Source: Vibrio tasmaniensis 1F-187 (GTDB taxonomy: Bacteria > Pseudomonadota > Gammaproteobacteria > Enterobacterales > Vibrionaceae). From it: a stretch of 22,141 nt of DNA. The notes below the pieces were generated by a model. That model did no database searches. It saw nothing but the letters and a program-made list of their open reading frames with translations, and was not told the origin of the DNA. Every line of letters begins with the position of its first letter. Position 1 is the stretch's first letter. Shown piece by piece: positions 8,268-17,021 of the stretch. The stretch covers positions 1 through 22,141 of the forward strand of contig NZ_AJZM02000035.1 of the NCBI RefSeq assembly GCF_000272405.2, written 5' to 3'. The translations under genes and the position numbers were made by a program.

Positions 8268-8272
8268 CCTCA

Positions 8273-9568
8273 ATGCAACAATGGAAAATTCGTATTCTTT
8301 CCGGTGTTCATTCCGGAGTGGAAGTCACTTTACCCAACGATTCATTGGTATTGGGTAGTGATGACTTTACCGCTGATTTAGTCTTAACCGACTCTGGCAT
8401 TAAAGCAAGTCACCTCGTTTTAGTTTGCGATGGTGAAACGGTTTCACTACGTGAGTGTGAAGAAGTCTCAGTCAATAACGAAATTATCGCCGTTGATGCC
8501 GGTGGCGTTGATTTGTCGCGAAAAGCCTTGGTTTCTGTGGGTCGTTTAACATTTGCTGTTGGTTATTTGGAAGATGATTTAGTTATTGAGATGGCAAATG
8601 ACGTAGCAAGCAAGCAAGCGAAACCAATTGGCCATAAACCATCATCGGGTTGGAAGAAAATGCTGCTCATCGGATTGATTTGTGGCCTGATCCCAAGCGT
8701 TATCTTTATAGGTATTTGGTACGACCAAGTGCATGCGAGCGACAAAGACGTAATCACAGAAGCGGAGCCGATAGTCTTGGTACGTAATATTCTTAGTGAA
8801 CTCGAGTTGAACGATGTTCGCGTTGAATGGAATGCCAATGCTCTACAGGCTGTACTTGAAGGTTACGTAGAAGATAGAACGCAAAAGGTACAACTGCTTG
8901 GTCGAATTGATGCATTAGGTATCAACTACAAGAGTGACCTGAGAACGATGGAAGAGATACGTCGTGGTGTGCGTTTTATCTTACGAAACCTCGGTTATCA
9001 CCAAGTAAAAGTAGAAAATGGTAACGAGACAGGTACGCTGCTGTTAACGGGTTACATTGATGATGCAAGTCGTTGGAACCAAGTTGAGCAGATCTTAGAA
9101 CGAGATGTCCCAGGGCTTATCGCTTGGAAAGTAGAGCTACAAAGGGCGGGGGCATACATGGTTACTCTAAAAGAGTTGTTAGGAGAAGCGGAGCTCTTAA
9201 AGAAAGTTCAGCTTGTTACTAGCGGTGATCGTATTGAAGTTCGTGGCGAGCTTGATGATGTTGAAACAACTCGATTTTATGGTGTAACGAGAGATTTTCG
9301 AGAGCAGTATGGCGAGAAACCATATCTTGTCTTGAAATCTATTCCTAAAGTGAGCAAAGGAACAAACATCGATTTTCCGTTTCGTAGCGTGAATTTTGGC
9401 CTATTTCCTTATGTCATCCTCACTGACAATGTTCGTTACATGGTAGGAGCTCGCACTCCTCAAGGGTACCGTATTTCAAGCGTTACTCCGGCAGGAATTG
9501 AACTCGTAAAACGCGGGCGGGTAATCACTATTGATCTAGAGTATGAAGGTGAAAATAACAATGACTAA
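8273..9568 (+). CDS. yscD: YscD, outer inner-membrane ring protein
   Basis: This 431-residue bitopic membrane protein has a cytoplasmic FHA-like domain (about 1-115; it begins MQQWKIRILSGVHSGVEV), one transmembrane segment at about 130-151 (MLLIGLICGLIPSVIFIGIW) and a periplasmic part with repeated ring-building (BON-like) modules. YscD links the secretin to the YscJ ring and contacts YscK/YscL beneath. A TTG start at 8240 is possible, but ATG 8273 follows GAGGAG and lies just after the yscC stop. It overlaps yscE by eight bases. Confidence 0.93.
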   Translation: MQQWKIRILSGVHSGVEVTLPNDSLVLGSDDFTADLVLTDSGIKASHLVLVCDGETVSLRECEEVSVNNEIIAVDAGGVDLSRKALVSVGRLTFAVGYLEDDLVIEMANDVASKQAKPIGHKPSSGWKKMLLIGLICGLIPSVIFIGIWYDQVHASDKDVITEAEPIVLVRNILSELELNDVRVEWNANALQAVLEGYVEDRTQKVQLLGRIDALGINYKSDLRTMEEIRRGVRFILRNLGYHQVKVENGNETGTLLLTGYIDDASRWNQVEQILERDVPGLIAWKVELQRAGAYMVTLKELLGEAELLKKVQLVTSGDRIEVRGELDDVETTRFYGVTRDFREQYGEKPYLVLKSIPKVSKGTNIDFPFRSVNFGLFPYVILTDNVRYMVGARTPQGYRISSVTPAGIELVKRGRVITIDLEYEGENNND

Positions 9569-9767
9569 TCTTGAGCAGTTATTACAAGGCGATTCAGGGC
9601 AGCAAGAAAAAGAGGTGATCATTTTTAAGTTCAAGCAAGCGCAATCAGCGATAAAGCGTCAGCTCCATCTTGGCTGTTCACCAAAAGAATACCAGTTGCT
9701 ACACAAACAGCACGAGGCTTATCAAGCAGCATTAGCGGTAATTGAAACATTTCTAGACAACAAATAA
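9561..9767 (+). CDS. yscE: YscE, needle-subunit co-chaperone
   Basis: A 68-residue helical protein. With YscG it forms the cytoplasmic complex that keeps the needle subunit YscF monomeric before export. An in-frame ATG at 9543 would add six residues, but the ATG at 9561 is better placed behind AAGGTG and gives the usual YscE size (66-68 residues). Identity comes mainly from size, helical composition and position between yscD and yscF, since the family is poorly conserved. Confidence 0.82.
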   Translation: MTNLEQLLQGDSGQQEKEVIIFKFKQAQSAIKRQLHLGCSPKEYQLLHKQHEAYQAALAVIETFLDNK

Positions 9768-9782
9768 AAGAAGGCGATATAT

Positions 9783-10031
9783 ATGTCATTTTATGATTCG
9801 AGTAAAGGCGTTAACCTCGACGCAGTTAAAGCTAAATTGTTACAGCAATCAAAAACAGCGAATGAAGCGGTAAACACCGCGATCAAAAACTTAGAAACGA
9901 ACGCAGACGATCCTTCAAAGCTTGCAGAGCTACAGCATACAATCAACAAATGGTCTGTGGTATATAACATCAATGCGACCACAACACGTGCAATCAAAGA
10001 CGTGATGCAATCAATTCTGCAGAAGGTATAA
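9783..10031 (+). CDS. yscF: YscF, needle subunit
   Basis: An 82-residue helical-hairpin protein. The central PSKLAELQ segment (the conserved P-x-x-L turn) and the C-terminal polymerisation helix ending MQSILQKV are typical of the MxiH/PrgI/YscF needle family. Many copies stack into the hollow needle outside the cell. No signal peptide is present, as expected for a T3SS substrate. It is followed after three bases by its chaperone gene yscG. Confidence 0.96.
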   Translation: MSFYDSSKGVNLDAVKAKLLQQSKTANEAVNTAIKNLETNADDPSKLAELQHTINKWSVVYNINATTTRAIKDVMQSILQKV

Positions 10032-10034
10032 CCT

Positions 10035-10391
10035 ATGGATAAAGGCATGTGTTTACTTCTGGCTGAGACAGCGTTGATGGCAACCGGTCTGCATCGTCAT
10101 GAAGAGGCAAATACCATTGCGGAATGCCTTGAGTTGCAAGGTGATGCAGAAGAAGTCGTTGCTATGATTCGTTCAATGAGTTTGATGAATCGTGGCTTGT
10201 ACGAGGACGCTCATCGTTTACTTGAACCGCTTTGCGTGACACGCCCAGACTTAATCGGTCTGGCTGCGCTAGCGGCAGGAAAAGCTGGGCTCTTAAGCAA
10301 AGCCGAATCGTGGTTAGATATGGCATTAAAAGGCAATGAAGAAAACCAAGCCTTTGCCATGAGTTTTTCTAAAGACATCAGGAACCTTTAA
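10035..10391 (+). CDS. yscG: YscG, TPR-like chaperone of YscF
   Basis: A 118-residue all-helical protein with TPR-like repeats (paired helices such as RHEEANTIAECLEL and LSKAESWLDMALKGN). In Yersinia YscG clasps the C-terminal helix of YscF together with YscE. Its TAA shares one base with the ATG of yscH. Confidence 0.9.
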   Translation: MDKGMCLLLAETALMATGLHRHEEANTIAECLELQGDAEEVVAMIRSMSLMNRGLYEDAHRLLEPLCVTRPDLIGLAALAAGKAGLLSKAESWLDMALKGNEENQAFAMSFSKDIRNL

Positions 10392-11023
10392 TGAAGGTTG
10401 AAAGCCACGGAATCAACAACATGCTCAGTCAGGTGCCGAAAGCACCCCGGAATGATACACCTGATGCGAACAAGATGAACCGTTTGATGAGTGAGAACCC
10501 ACCAGATAAGAACATACCGACTACGAAAAAAAATACGGATAGTGTCACGCGGTCTAAAGGTAGAACAGCAGCTATTAAAGAGTGGTACGAAGCACTAAAA
10601 CGTTCTGGAGACTTCAGCGCAGCAGCGCTTAGCAGAACGCTTAAAGACGCGTTTATTTCGCCTAGTGAGAAAAAAAAAGCCTTATGGTATGCCTTTAGTC
10701 AGGAACAAAGCGCAAAAGGCACTGATAAAGCATCACCAGAATTGTTGGCATTATTTAAGCATGAGCTGTTGGGCAGTTTTTCAGGGCGCTTGCTAGCGAC
10801 TCCCCCTAAAGACCGCCGAGAGTTGAAAGCGTTGCTTTCTGAACATTTCCCACTTGGTGCGCAAAAAGAACAAGCGCTTTGGCACTGTTGGGGTGAGTTG
10901 AAAGACATCCCTGCCCAAGCTCCAGTATTGGAGGTGGTCCGAAAAGAACTGAGCTTTGTTATACAAAAGAATGCCATGGTCAAGAACATGTTGAGTTACA
11001 GCCACAAACTAGACCTCTCATAG
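10391..11023 (+). CDS. yscH: YscH (YopR-like) secreted protein
   Basis: A 210-residue basic protein: a low-complexity, polar N-terminal 60 residues rich in Asn, Pro and Lys (secretion-signal-like), then a helical domain (about 60-205). YscH/YopR of Yersinia (165 residues) is an early-secreted protein that influences needle polymerisation. Position between yscG and yscI fixes the assignment; the longer N-terminus accounts for the extra length. Its ATG overlaps the yscG stop. Confidence 0.85.
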   Translation: MKVESHGINNMLSQVPKAPRNDTPDANKMNRLMSENPPDKNIPTTKKNTDSVTRSKGRTAAIKEWYEALKRSGDFSAAALSRTLKDAFISPSEKKKALWYAFSQEQSAKGTDKASPELLALFKHELLGSFSGRLLATPPKDRRELKALLSEHFPLGAQKEQALWHCWGELKDIPAQAPVLEVVRKELSFVIQKNAMVKNMLSYSHKLDLS

Positions 11024-11031
11024 GAACGGAT

Positions 11032-11376
11032 ATGATTAATACGCAGTACACAGAAGTGATGCAAACCAACCTCGAGCAAGTGCAAGACGCACAAGCTGAA
11101 GCGGGACTTAGTGAGCGTTTCGAGCAAGCGATGCTATCGCCTGAGGGAAACCACGGTTTAGAAGGTGGCTTGTTAGAAAACATTAGCGAACTGAAAAACA
11201 CCATCGACAATGCAAAAACTAACTTAACCGATAGCATGGCAATGGTTGGTGACGACCCTGCTCAGCTCTTGCAGATGCAATGGGCGTTGAGTCGAATTAC
11301 CTTTCAAGAGGAGCTGATTGCCAAGACGGTAGGTAAAACGACACAGAATGTAGAAACATTGTTGAAGGCCCAATAG
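11032..11376 (+). CDS. yscI: YscI, inner rod protein
   Basis: A 114-residue protein ending in amphipathic helices like those of needle and rod subunits (MQWALSRITFQEELIAKTVG). YscI polymerises in the periplasmic part of the basal body, anchors the needle and helps switch substrate class. Good SD (AGGAACGG) precedes the ATG. It lies three bases before yscJ. Confidence 0.93.
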   Translation: MINTQYTEVMQTNLEQVQDAQAEAGLSERFEQAMLSPEGNHGLEGGLLENISELKNTIDNAKTNLTDSMAMVGDDPAQLLQMQWALSRITFQEELIAKTVGKTTQNVETLLKAQ

Positions 11377-11378
11377 TC

Positions 11379-12122
11379 ATGATGAAGACAATACGTGCCG
11401 TGTGCATGTTACTCGTGTTATTTTTAGCTGGCTGTCAGACGGAGCTATACACTGGAGTAAGCCAGAAAGAAGGCAATGAAATGCTGTCTATTCTGCTTTC
11501 TGAGGGGGTCGTGGCAACCAAAGAACCGGATAAAGACAACACCATAAAATTGATGGTAGATAACGCTCAAGTCGCATTTTCGGTTGATGCTCTGAAACGT
11601 AAAGGCTACCCGAAAGAGCAGTTCTCAACACTCAAAGAAGTGTTTCCGAAAGATGACCTGATTTCGTCTCCGATTGCAGAAAGGGCGAGGCTTATATACG
11701 CGAAATCGCAAGAACTATCATCAACGCTGTCACAAATTGATGGAGTGTTAGTGGCACGCGTTCACATTGTACTTGAAGATAAAAACCTTCGTCCAGGTGA
11801 ACGTCCAACTCCTGCTTCTGCATCAGTGTTTATTAAACACGCAGCGGATGTGGCACTCGACTCTTATGTACCTCAAATTAAGCAGTTAGTGAACAATAGT
11901 ATTGAAGGGCTTAACTACGAACGTATTAGCGTTGTCATAGTACCATCTTCGGAAGTTCGTGTGACGGCTCAAAGCAAGCAATTTGAAAGCATTTTGTCTA
12001 TTCAAGTGACCAAGGACACGGCAAGCAACTTGATTGCTATCCTCGTTTTCTTGTTACTACTTATCATCGGTTCTAACGCAGCGACGTTTGCATGGTGTCG
12101 TAGGAATGCGCAACGTGGTTAA
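11379..12122 (+). CDS. yscJ: YscJ, inner-membrane ring lipoprotein
   Basis: A 247-residue PrgK/EscJ-family lipoprotein. It begins with a lipoprotein signal and lipobox LAGC (Cys19), followed by two ring-building motif domains joined by a linker (about 20-200; conserved AERARLIYAKSQELS and VHIVLEDK), then a C-terminal transmembrane helix (about 218-238) and a short basic tail. It forms the 24-subunit ring in the inner membrane inside YscD. The 3' end overlaps the start of yscK by 17 bases. Confidence 0.96.
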   Translation: MMKTIRAVCMLLVLFLAGCQTELYTGVSQKEGNEMLSILLSEGVVATKEPDKDNTIKLMVDNAQVAFSVDALKRKGYPKEQFSTLKEVFPKDDLISSPIAERARLIYAKSQELSSTLSQIDGVLVARVHIVLEDKNLRPGERPTPASASVFIKHAADVALDSYVPQIKQLVNNSIEGLNYERISVVIVPSSEVRVTAQSKQFESILSIQVTKDTASNLIAILVFLLLLIIGSNAATFAWCRRNAQRG

Positions 12123-12780
12123 TTCTGATACGCCAGTTTCTCAGATTTATCATCAGTTTAATTATTGTCCTTGCAGTTATATTGATGAGAGTTGGATAAG
12201 CAAGAAACAGCCTTGGTTATTACGAGTCCAAGACTGGAGACACCAGGCTGCGATCAATCAATGGTGTATTGAAGAATGGCAGCTATCAACGATTACTGAT
12301 CATGTTTTTAATCATCCATTTAATAGTTTGGTGTTACTTCCAGTTGAAACGACTAACAAATTACTGTTGCTGATTGGTGGGGCAATGTATTGTGAATCGA
12401 TGCGCCAAGTTGTCTTGAAACAACCAAAGCAGTGCCTCAATCATATTTTTGGTGTCGATGAAACGCGTTTTTTAATTCAACACGGGCCAATGATGATCTC
12501 AAATTGGCCAAACGGTTGGCAAAAAACATTGCCGGCGAGTTTAGATGAAGCCAGCTTTGAAAAGGCAGCCCGTGAACTTGGGTATCTATGGGTCACATTT
12601 TTACTGGAGAAATCACCATCAGAGCTTGTACAAAGGTGGCAGTTCAAGCTCGATTGTTCATTAACCCAAACAAAACTCAGTGCTGATTGGTTCGATGAAA
12701 CGCATCGAGATCTTGCTTATCGACTTATAAAGAAAATCGCAAAACAGGTAATCCCTCAATGGTTTCATTTGTTGAAATAA
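12106..12780 (+). CDS. yscK: YscK, cytoplasmic sorting-platform protein
   Basis: A 224-residue soluble protein, rich in Trp and Leu, with no membrane segment. YscK links YscD to YscQ in the cytoplasmic pods of the sorting platform. The frame is open 24 codons upstream within yscJ, but ATG 12106 gives a length close to Yersinia YscK (209 residues); its SD is weak (AGGA very close to the ATG), suggesting coupling to yscJ translation. It overlaps yscL by 22 bases. Confidence 0.87.
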   Translation: MRNVVNSDTPVSQIYHQFNYCPCSYIDESWISKKQPWLLRVQDWRHQAAINQWCIEEWQLSTITDHVFNHPFNSLVLLPVETTNKLLLLIGGAMYCESMRQVVLKQPKQCLNHIFGVDETRFLIQHGPMMISNWPNGWQKTLPASLDEASFEKAARELGYLWVTFLLEKSPSELVQRWQFKLDCSLTQTKLSADWFDETHRDLAYRLIKKIAKQVIPQWFHLLK

Positions 12781-13394
12781 AAACTGACAACTTGCAGTTG
12801 GCTACAGGTCTAAAGATTCTCAAAGCAAAGGATTATGTGAGTTATTTAGATTCGCAACACTTGGTTGAAGCTGCACACTCTAAAGCCGAGAGCATTATTA
12901 CAAAAGCTGACGATGCTTATGAGTTAGAAAGACAGCGTGGTTACCAGGATGGTATCGATCAAGCGAAGATAGAGAGCGCAGAAACTATGATGTCAACGCT
13001 TGCACGATGTAATGAGTACTACTTGCAAGTCGAACAGAAAATCACTGGCGTAGTGCTTGATGCCGTAAGCAAAATTATCAGTAGTTTCGACGATGTGGAA
13101 ACAACGGCAATAGTGGTGAGGGAAGCGCTTCAGCTGGTCAGTAATCAGAAACAAGTGATTCTGCACGTGCACCCCGAGCAAGTGACAGAGGTGCGAGATA
13201 AGGTTTCCTTAATACTCAGTGACTTCCCGGAGGTCGGCTATGTTGACGTTATTGCAGATGCGAGACTCAAAAATGGTGGGTGCATACTGGAAACTGAAGT
13301 CGGTATTATCGATGCCAGTATCGACGGGCAACTGCAAGCTCTTAAGCAGGTGATCACTAAGCAATTCAGTGAGCGCCAACAGATACAGTCTTGA
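12759..13394 (+). CDS. yscL: YscL, stator/regulator of the T3SS ATPase
   Basis: A 211-residue FliH/YscL-family protein: an N-terminal part, a helical coiled-coil-like stalk (about 40-110) and a C-terminal globular domain with the family pattern around DARLKNGGCILETEVGIIDASID. It forms the spokes joining the ATPase YscN to YscQ and restrains ATPase activity. It is the last gene of this run, followed by a hairpin terminator. Confidence 0.94.
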   Translation: MVSFVEIKTDNLQLATGLKILKAKDYVSYLDSQHLVEAAHSKAESIITKADDAYELERQRGYQDGIDQAKIESAETMMSTLARCNEYYLQVEQKITGVVLDAVSKIISSFDDVETTAIVVREALQLVSNQKQVILHVHPEQVTEVRDKVSLILSDFPEVGYVDVIADARLKNGGCILETEVGIIDASIDGQLQALKQVITKQFSERQQIQS

Positions 13395-13415
13395 CGTGCT
13401 TATCTTTAACTCTCG

Positions 13416-13449
13416 AAAGCTCAGAAAAACGCTGGGCTTTTTGAGCTTT
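13416..13449 (+). terminator. Probable terminator after yscL
   Basis: AAAGCTCA at 13416-13423 pairs perfectly with TGAGCTTT at 13442-13449, and the stem continues inward through a G-T and three A-T pairs. A T-rich run follows. It lies 21 bases after the yscL stop and separates the ysc operon from the next ExsA promoter. Confidence 0.6.
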
Positions 13450-13531
13450 ACTTTCTATTCACTGTACCTTTCTACCATTTCTCTAGTTTTATCTTAGCTT
13501 CCCATCCGATCTTTATAAACGGCTTAAAATG

Positions 13532-13582
13532 AAAAAAAGCCGACCATATCTGGCATATTCTGTGACTGTTATTGAGCACAAT
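13532..13582 (+). promoter_or_regulatory. ExsA box and promoter of the chaperone-effector pair
   Basis: AAAAA at 13532-13536, five bases, GAC at 13542-13544, six bases and TGGCA at 13551-13555 match the ExsA consensus in all elements. CACAAT at 13577-13582 is a plausible -10 at the expected distance of 26 bases. This leaves a leader of about 230 AT-rich bases before the chaperone gene at 13817. Confidence 0.68.
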
Positions 13583-13816
13583 ACTTACATCAACGGGAAC
13601 TCTGATTATCTTAAAGGCTCTATTAACTATCGCCTCATAAGAGAGTAACGTTCGTTCAGAATACTGAATTTGTTTTTCTAAAAACGGTTAATCTAACAAA
13701 ATTAACCAGCAACAATGGAAAATAAAATAATGTGATAGGTGTATTTAAATTCGAAATTTTATATCTTTTATTTTAAATAGATACATCAATATTAAATATC
13801 AGGATGGTAGGTGAGT

Positions 13817-14257
13817 ATGGATAAGGTAAATACCTTACTAATTGAGCTTGGTAACACACTCGATATTGAACGGGTGACTGCATATGATTATCAAATGTGG
13901 ACAGTATATATGTCTGCAGGCAAAGAGATTGAAGTTCAAGGCTTGGATGAGAGAGAAGAACTGTTACTTTCAATCAAGGTTTGCCAAGATGAAGAGTCAT
14001 TTGAAATTAAAAAACTGAAAACACTTTTGGAATATAACTTCTTATACCGGGAGTCAGGTGGGGTACAGTTCTGTATAGACCCTAAAAACAATGAAGTACA
14101 CATGCAGATAAGTATACCACTTACCTCAGAAGTGAGTCGTGTTTCTATCCTGATTACTCAGCTTATGGAGCTTTGTGAACTGTGGAAGCAATATCTAACG
14201 GCTCAGTTTCAATCGATTGAGCAACATAAAAAGCTGCATACTTTCATCTCTGTTTAA
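13817..14257 (+). CDS. T3SS effector chaperone
   Basis: A 146-residue acidic CesT-type chaperone (alternating beta strands, C-terminal helix about 110-140). It ends 12 bases before the effector gene and is presumably specific for it. A GTG two codons upstream (13811) is possible, but the ATG at 13817 has GGTAGGTG at suitable distance. In V. parahaemolyticus T3SS1 the same interval after yscL holds several chaperone-effector pairs (VP1687/VopS, VP1684/VopR), so it may correspond to VP1684. Confidence 0.75.
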   Translation: MDKVNTLLIELGNTLDIERVTAYDYQMWTVYMSAGKEIEVQGLDEREELLLSIKVCQDEESFEIKKLKTLLEYNFLYRESGGVQFCIDPKNNEVHMQISIPLTSEVSRVSILITQLMELCELWKQYLTAQFQSIEQHKKLHTFISV

Positions 14258-14269
14258 AAGGTTAGGGTT

Positions 14270-15247
14270 ATGGTAAATATCAATACATCACATATGCATT
14301 CGCTGAGCGAACTCACTGCACAGTTATCTACACAAAACCAATCGGACGACAAAGAAGTTCGGGCTCACGGAGGCAAGGACATCTTTGTTAAAGAAGGTGC
14401 GCCGAAAAACACAAGCGTAAGCTCTCGTATCAATCACCAAAACAAAGCGAAATCGATCGTCGTTGATCTATTGGTTAAGCAAGGTCTGCCAAAAGGTGTC
14501 GCCAAAGCTATGATGCAAAACGTACTGAATGGTGAAAATAAGTTGACTCTTGGAAACCTTAAAGACCTAGAGCGATTATCGACAGGGCCTAGAGAGAATT
14601 GGCCAAGTGTTTCAAGCACTTCAAAACCATCCAGCGCAGGTAAAACCGCTCCAGCAGATGCCTTGATTAGAAAGCACCAAGCTACACTGCAAAAGTTGGG
14701 TGATTTCGCTTGTACTGACCTTAATACCTTCGGTGATAAGAGATCTGAGTTCTATCAAGCGAAAGCGAAGCCAAGACTAGAAGGCTTCTACGCAAATCCA
14801 GCAAGAGTTCAACAAGATAAAAAAGCGACCATGTCAGCAAACATGGTTCAAGTGGCGGCTCAAAGAGGCAATAGCCCTCAGATGGGGACACTTCAAAACA
14901 TTGCGAAATCCGTTCAGGACGCAAAAGCCGGTTGCTGTACTACGTTTGCCTTTGCCGCGGCCGCTGAAATGATTCAAGGGATGCAGGGTGATGCGAATCA
15001 AAACACTAAGGTCGAAGTAGTGGCATTCAAGAAAGGACACTCAGGCACGCACTTGTATGTTTTGGTTGGTAGACAGGACGGTAGTGATATCAAAGACCCA
15101 AGCTCATGGAATAAAGATGTGAAAATTGTAGACCCTTGGGCAGCTTCAGCATTTGGTGCGAGAATGTTTGGTGATATTGCTCATCCACCGGTTTCCAACA
15201 TGTTCCCACCATCTGAAGTGATTTTTTCTAGCCACAAACTGGACTAA
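14270..15247 (+). CDS. T3SS effector with Cys-His-Asp catalytic set, possibly VopR-like
   Basis: This 325-residue protein has a polar, disordered-looking N-terminus (1-55) typical of effectors. A helical basic segment follows at about 60-105 (NKAKSIVVDLLVKQG onward) that resembles a phosphoinositide-binding domain. The C-terminal domain has features of a papain-like cysteine enzyme: Cys222 or Cys223 in GCCTTFAFAAAAEM, His261 in SGTHLYVLVG and Asp288 in KIVDPW. That layout is shared by papain-fold toxins and deamidases or proteases among T3SS effectors. The Fic motif of VopS is absent. Because VopR (VP1683) of V. parahaemolyticus has a phosphoinositide-binding domain and lies in this interval, a VopR relationship is plausible but unproven. 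The reaction and host target cannot be told from sequence. Confidence 0.65.
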   Translation: MVNINTSHMHSLSELTAQLSTQNQSDDKEVRAHGGKDIFVKEGAPKNTSVSSRINHQNKAKSIVVDLLVKQGLPKGVAKAMMQNVLNGENKLTLGNLKDLERLSTGPRENWPSVSSTSKPSSAGKTAPADALIRKHQATLQKLGDFACTDLNTFGDKRSEFYQAKAKPRLEGFYANPARVQQDKKATMSANMVQVAAQRGNSPQMGTLQNIAKSVQDAKAGCCTTFAFAAAAEMIQGMQGDANQNTKVEVVAFKKGHSGTHLYVLVGRQDGSDIKDPSSWNKDVKIVDPWAASAFGARMFGDIAHPPVSNMFPPSEVIFSSHKLD

Positions 15248-15281
15248 AGATTCCATAATCGGTTGCTAATATTTACTACCA

Positions 15282-15318
15282 AAAAGGAGCAGTATTACTT
15301 TGCTCCTTTTATTTTTTT
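15282..15318 (+). terminator. Intrinsic terminator after the Cys-His-Asp effector
   Basis: AAAAGGAGCA at 15282-15291 and TGCTCCTTTT at 15301-15310 form a perfect 10-bp stem with a 9-base loop, followed by ATTTTTTT. It is a strong intrinsic terminator 34 bases after the effector stop. Confidence 0.88.
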
Positions 15319-15344
15319 AATGTAAGTGATATTAATCTGGAAAA

Positions 15345-16383
15345 TTAACTGCTCAAGTCTATCCATTCTCTAGCGCACATTTTCGATACCCTTTTCGGCA
15401 CTTCAAGAAACCTATTCCACGCAACGCATACCTTGGAAACAATGTCCTCATAGTCTTCGAAGCTTTGGTTCGCTAAGTAGTGTTGTCGTAACCAACTCCA
15501 TACTTGTTCTATCGGGTTAAGCTCTGTCGAATATGGGGAAAGTTTGATGATACTGACATTATCAAATTTGTGGGCGATATCATCGGTATGCCAACCTGCG
15601 CCATCCATTATTACTACAGCATGCCTTCCTTCCTTTGTCTGTGATATCGGATATTTGCTTTAAGTGTTAGATCATAATGTCTTTATTGACCCAAGGCACA
15701 ACCATAGCTTCTCCAATCCCTCAGCTAGGACAAACAGAACCGAACAGGTAAGCGTACTCAAATTGCTGCTGTTTTGGCGCCCTTGGGCGCGTTCCTGTTT
15801 CAGCCCACAAGCGTGTCGTTGTGTTTTGTTGTCCGAATCTAGCTTCGTCTTGAAACCAGACATCAACACTCTCCAGCCCAATATGACCGAGGATCTTAAG
15901 GATCGTTTCTATTTTGAATTTTTTAAAATCGTCTTGGATTTGCTGTGATTGCTTGGGGTGTTTGGAGCGAGAAGTTATCCAAGAAAAGCCCATGTGGTCG
16001 AGAAGATAATAGATAGAATTAGGGTGGTAGTATTTATCAAAGTTTTCCACGATGTAATCATGTATATCGCTCCCGACAAGGCGCCCGCCAGAAGGGGACT
16101 CTGCTTCTTTCTTAATGAACGCGCTGAGTTGTTTTCGTTGCTCTACATTGAGATATGCAGGCCTGCCTGTGCGAGGTTTCTCTTGAAGTCCTTCCAATCC
16201 TTCTTCAAGAAATGTCTGGACCCATTTGTTTACACTAGTTCGACTGACTTTGAGGTATTTAGCAATTTGAGTGTGCTAGTGACCTTCTTTGAAGTGGGCA
16301 AGTGCTAGTAAACAAACCTTCATTTGAATGGTTTTTTGTTGGCTTGCTAGTTTTTTAAAATCTGTCTTATTAAGGCTATCCAT
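15345..16383 (-). pseudogene. IS630-family transposase, degenerate
   Basis: Read on the minus strand from ATG at 16381-16383, this is an IS630 transposase: an N-terminal helix-turn-helix region (LLALAHFKEG, then TQIAKYLKVSRTSVNKWVQ), GRPAYLN, and a DDE catalytic domain with QDEARFGQ (Asp at 15847-15849), MDGAGWH (Asp at 15603-15605) and ELNPIEQVW (Glu at 15507-15509). It is broken by three in-frame stops (TAG 16276-16278, TGA 15721-15723, TAA 15667-15669) and one frameshift between about 15640 and 15667. All three catalytic codons survive, but no full product is possible. Clear terminal inverted repeats and TA duplications were not found, so the element ends are undefined. Confidence 0.9.
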
Positions 16384-16436
16384 AGCTATTTTCTGCAAGA
16401 GTTCGACGACCTCAATTAGATCATATTTTTACTTTA

Positions 16437-16622
16437 ATGGGTGTTACTGATTGCCTGTTTGAAGTCCTTTTTGGCTCGTTATGTGCGGTGCGGGCGCAAA
16501 AGGCTGGTTTGATATTCGTGAATACATTATCGGACACCATTCATATGATCAGTGCTTATGCTTCATCAAATAAGCTCGTGTTGGGGCAGATAAAAACTGA
16601 GTACAAGCTAAGTGGCATTTGA
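16437..16622 (+). pseudogene. ISAs1-family transposase remnant
   Basis: The frame starting at 16437 shows two ISAs1-family pieces: an N-terminal piece FEVLFGSLCAV, continued in another frame from 16490 as AGAKGWFDIREYI, then a jump to the mid-protein motif HMISAYASSNKLVLGQIKTE before truncation at KLSGI. The usual sequence between these pieces (well over 100 residues) is missing. It therefore has an internal deletion, a frameshift and a lost C-terminus. It directly abuts the IS630 remnant. Confidence 0.75.
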
Positions 16623-17021
16623 TTGCGAAGCCAATAGCGATTAACTATCGCGGGGCCCTTTCAATACCTCGTCTAGGCTCGGAATCATCGCTGATATCAA
16701 ATTAACGGATAATAATAGGCTATTCGAATATCAAAGGTTGGCACACAATGAGGGACTATCCGTCAACGGCCAACCTTATATATGATTCTATTGAAACTGT
16801 TCTTCAGTTCAGCTTGAGTTGCTTATCCTCTTTCAAATCTATTGCCCGAGATACTTGGCTTGGCGAGAATGTCGGGTTTTGAAAGCGAGGCAACAATTTG
16901 TAGAGCCAATGCTTCTAAATCAAAAACTGTTAAACAAGGTATACAAACCAAGGGAACTCGTCCTTTGGGAGCGTGTAACGGAAAAATTTCATCGTCAATA
17001 ACTTGGGTATGATATTGACGA
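16623..17021. other. Non-coding stretch between IS remnants and the VopQ-like gene
   Basis: No convincing gene. It contains a 9-bp inverted repeat, AAGGTTGGC at 16734-16742 and GCCAACCTT at 16769-16777, separated by 26 bases, possibly part of a decayed element end. The 16991-17022 hairpin at its right edge is listed separately. An open frame at 16819-17001 has no recognisable family or SD and is not called. Confidence 0.5.

Noticed and set aside
14270..15247. VopS identity for the effector after yscL
   Set aside because: No Fic motif (HPFxxGNGR) is present.
15664..16308. Plus-strand open frames across the IS630 region
   Set aside because: They are antisense to the clearly recognisable minus-strand transposase.
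15319..16440. Terminal inverted repeats of the IS630 element
   Set aside because: Both flanks share only loose AT-rich similarity; no convincing repeat or TA duplication could be fixed.
16819..17001. Sixty-codon open frame on the plus strand
   Set aside because: No SD, no recognisable family and odd composition; it lies among IS debris.
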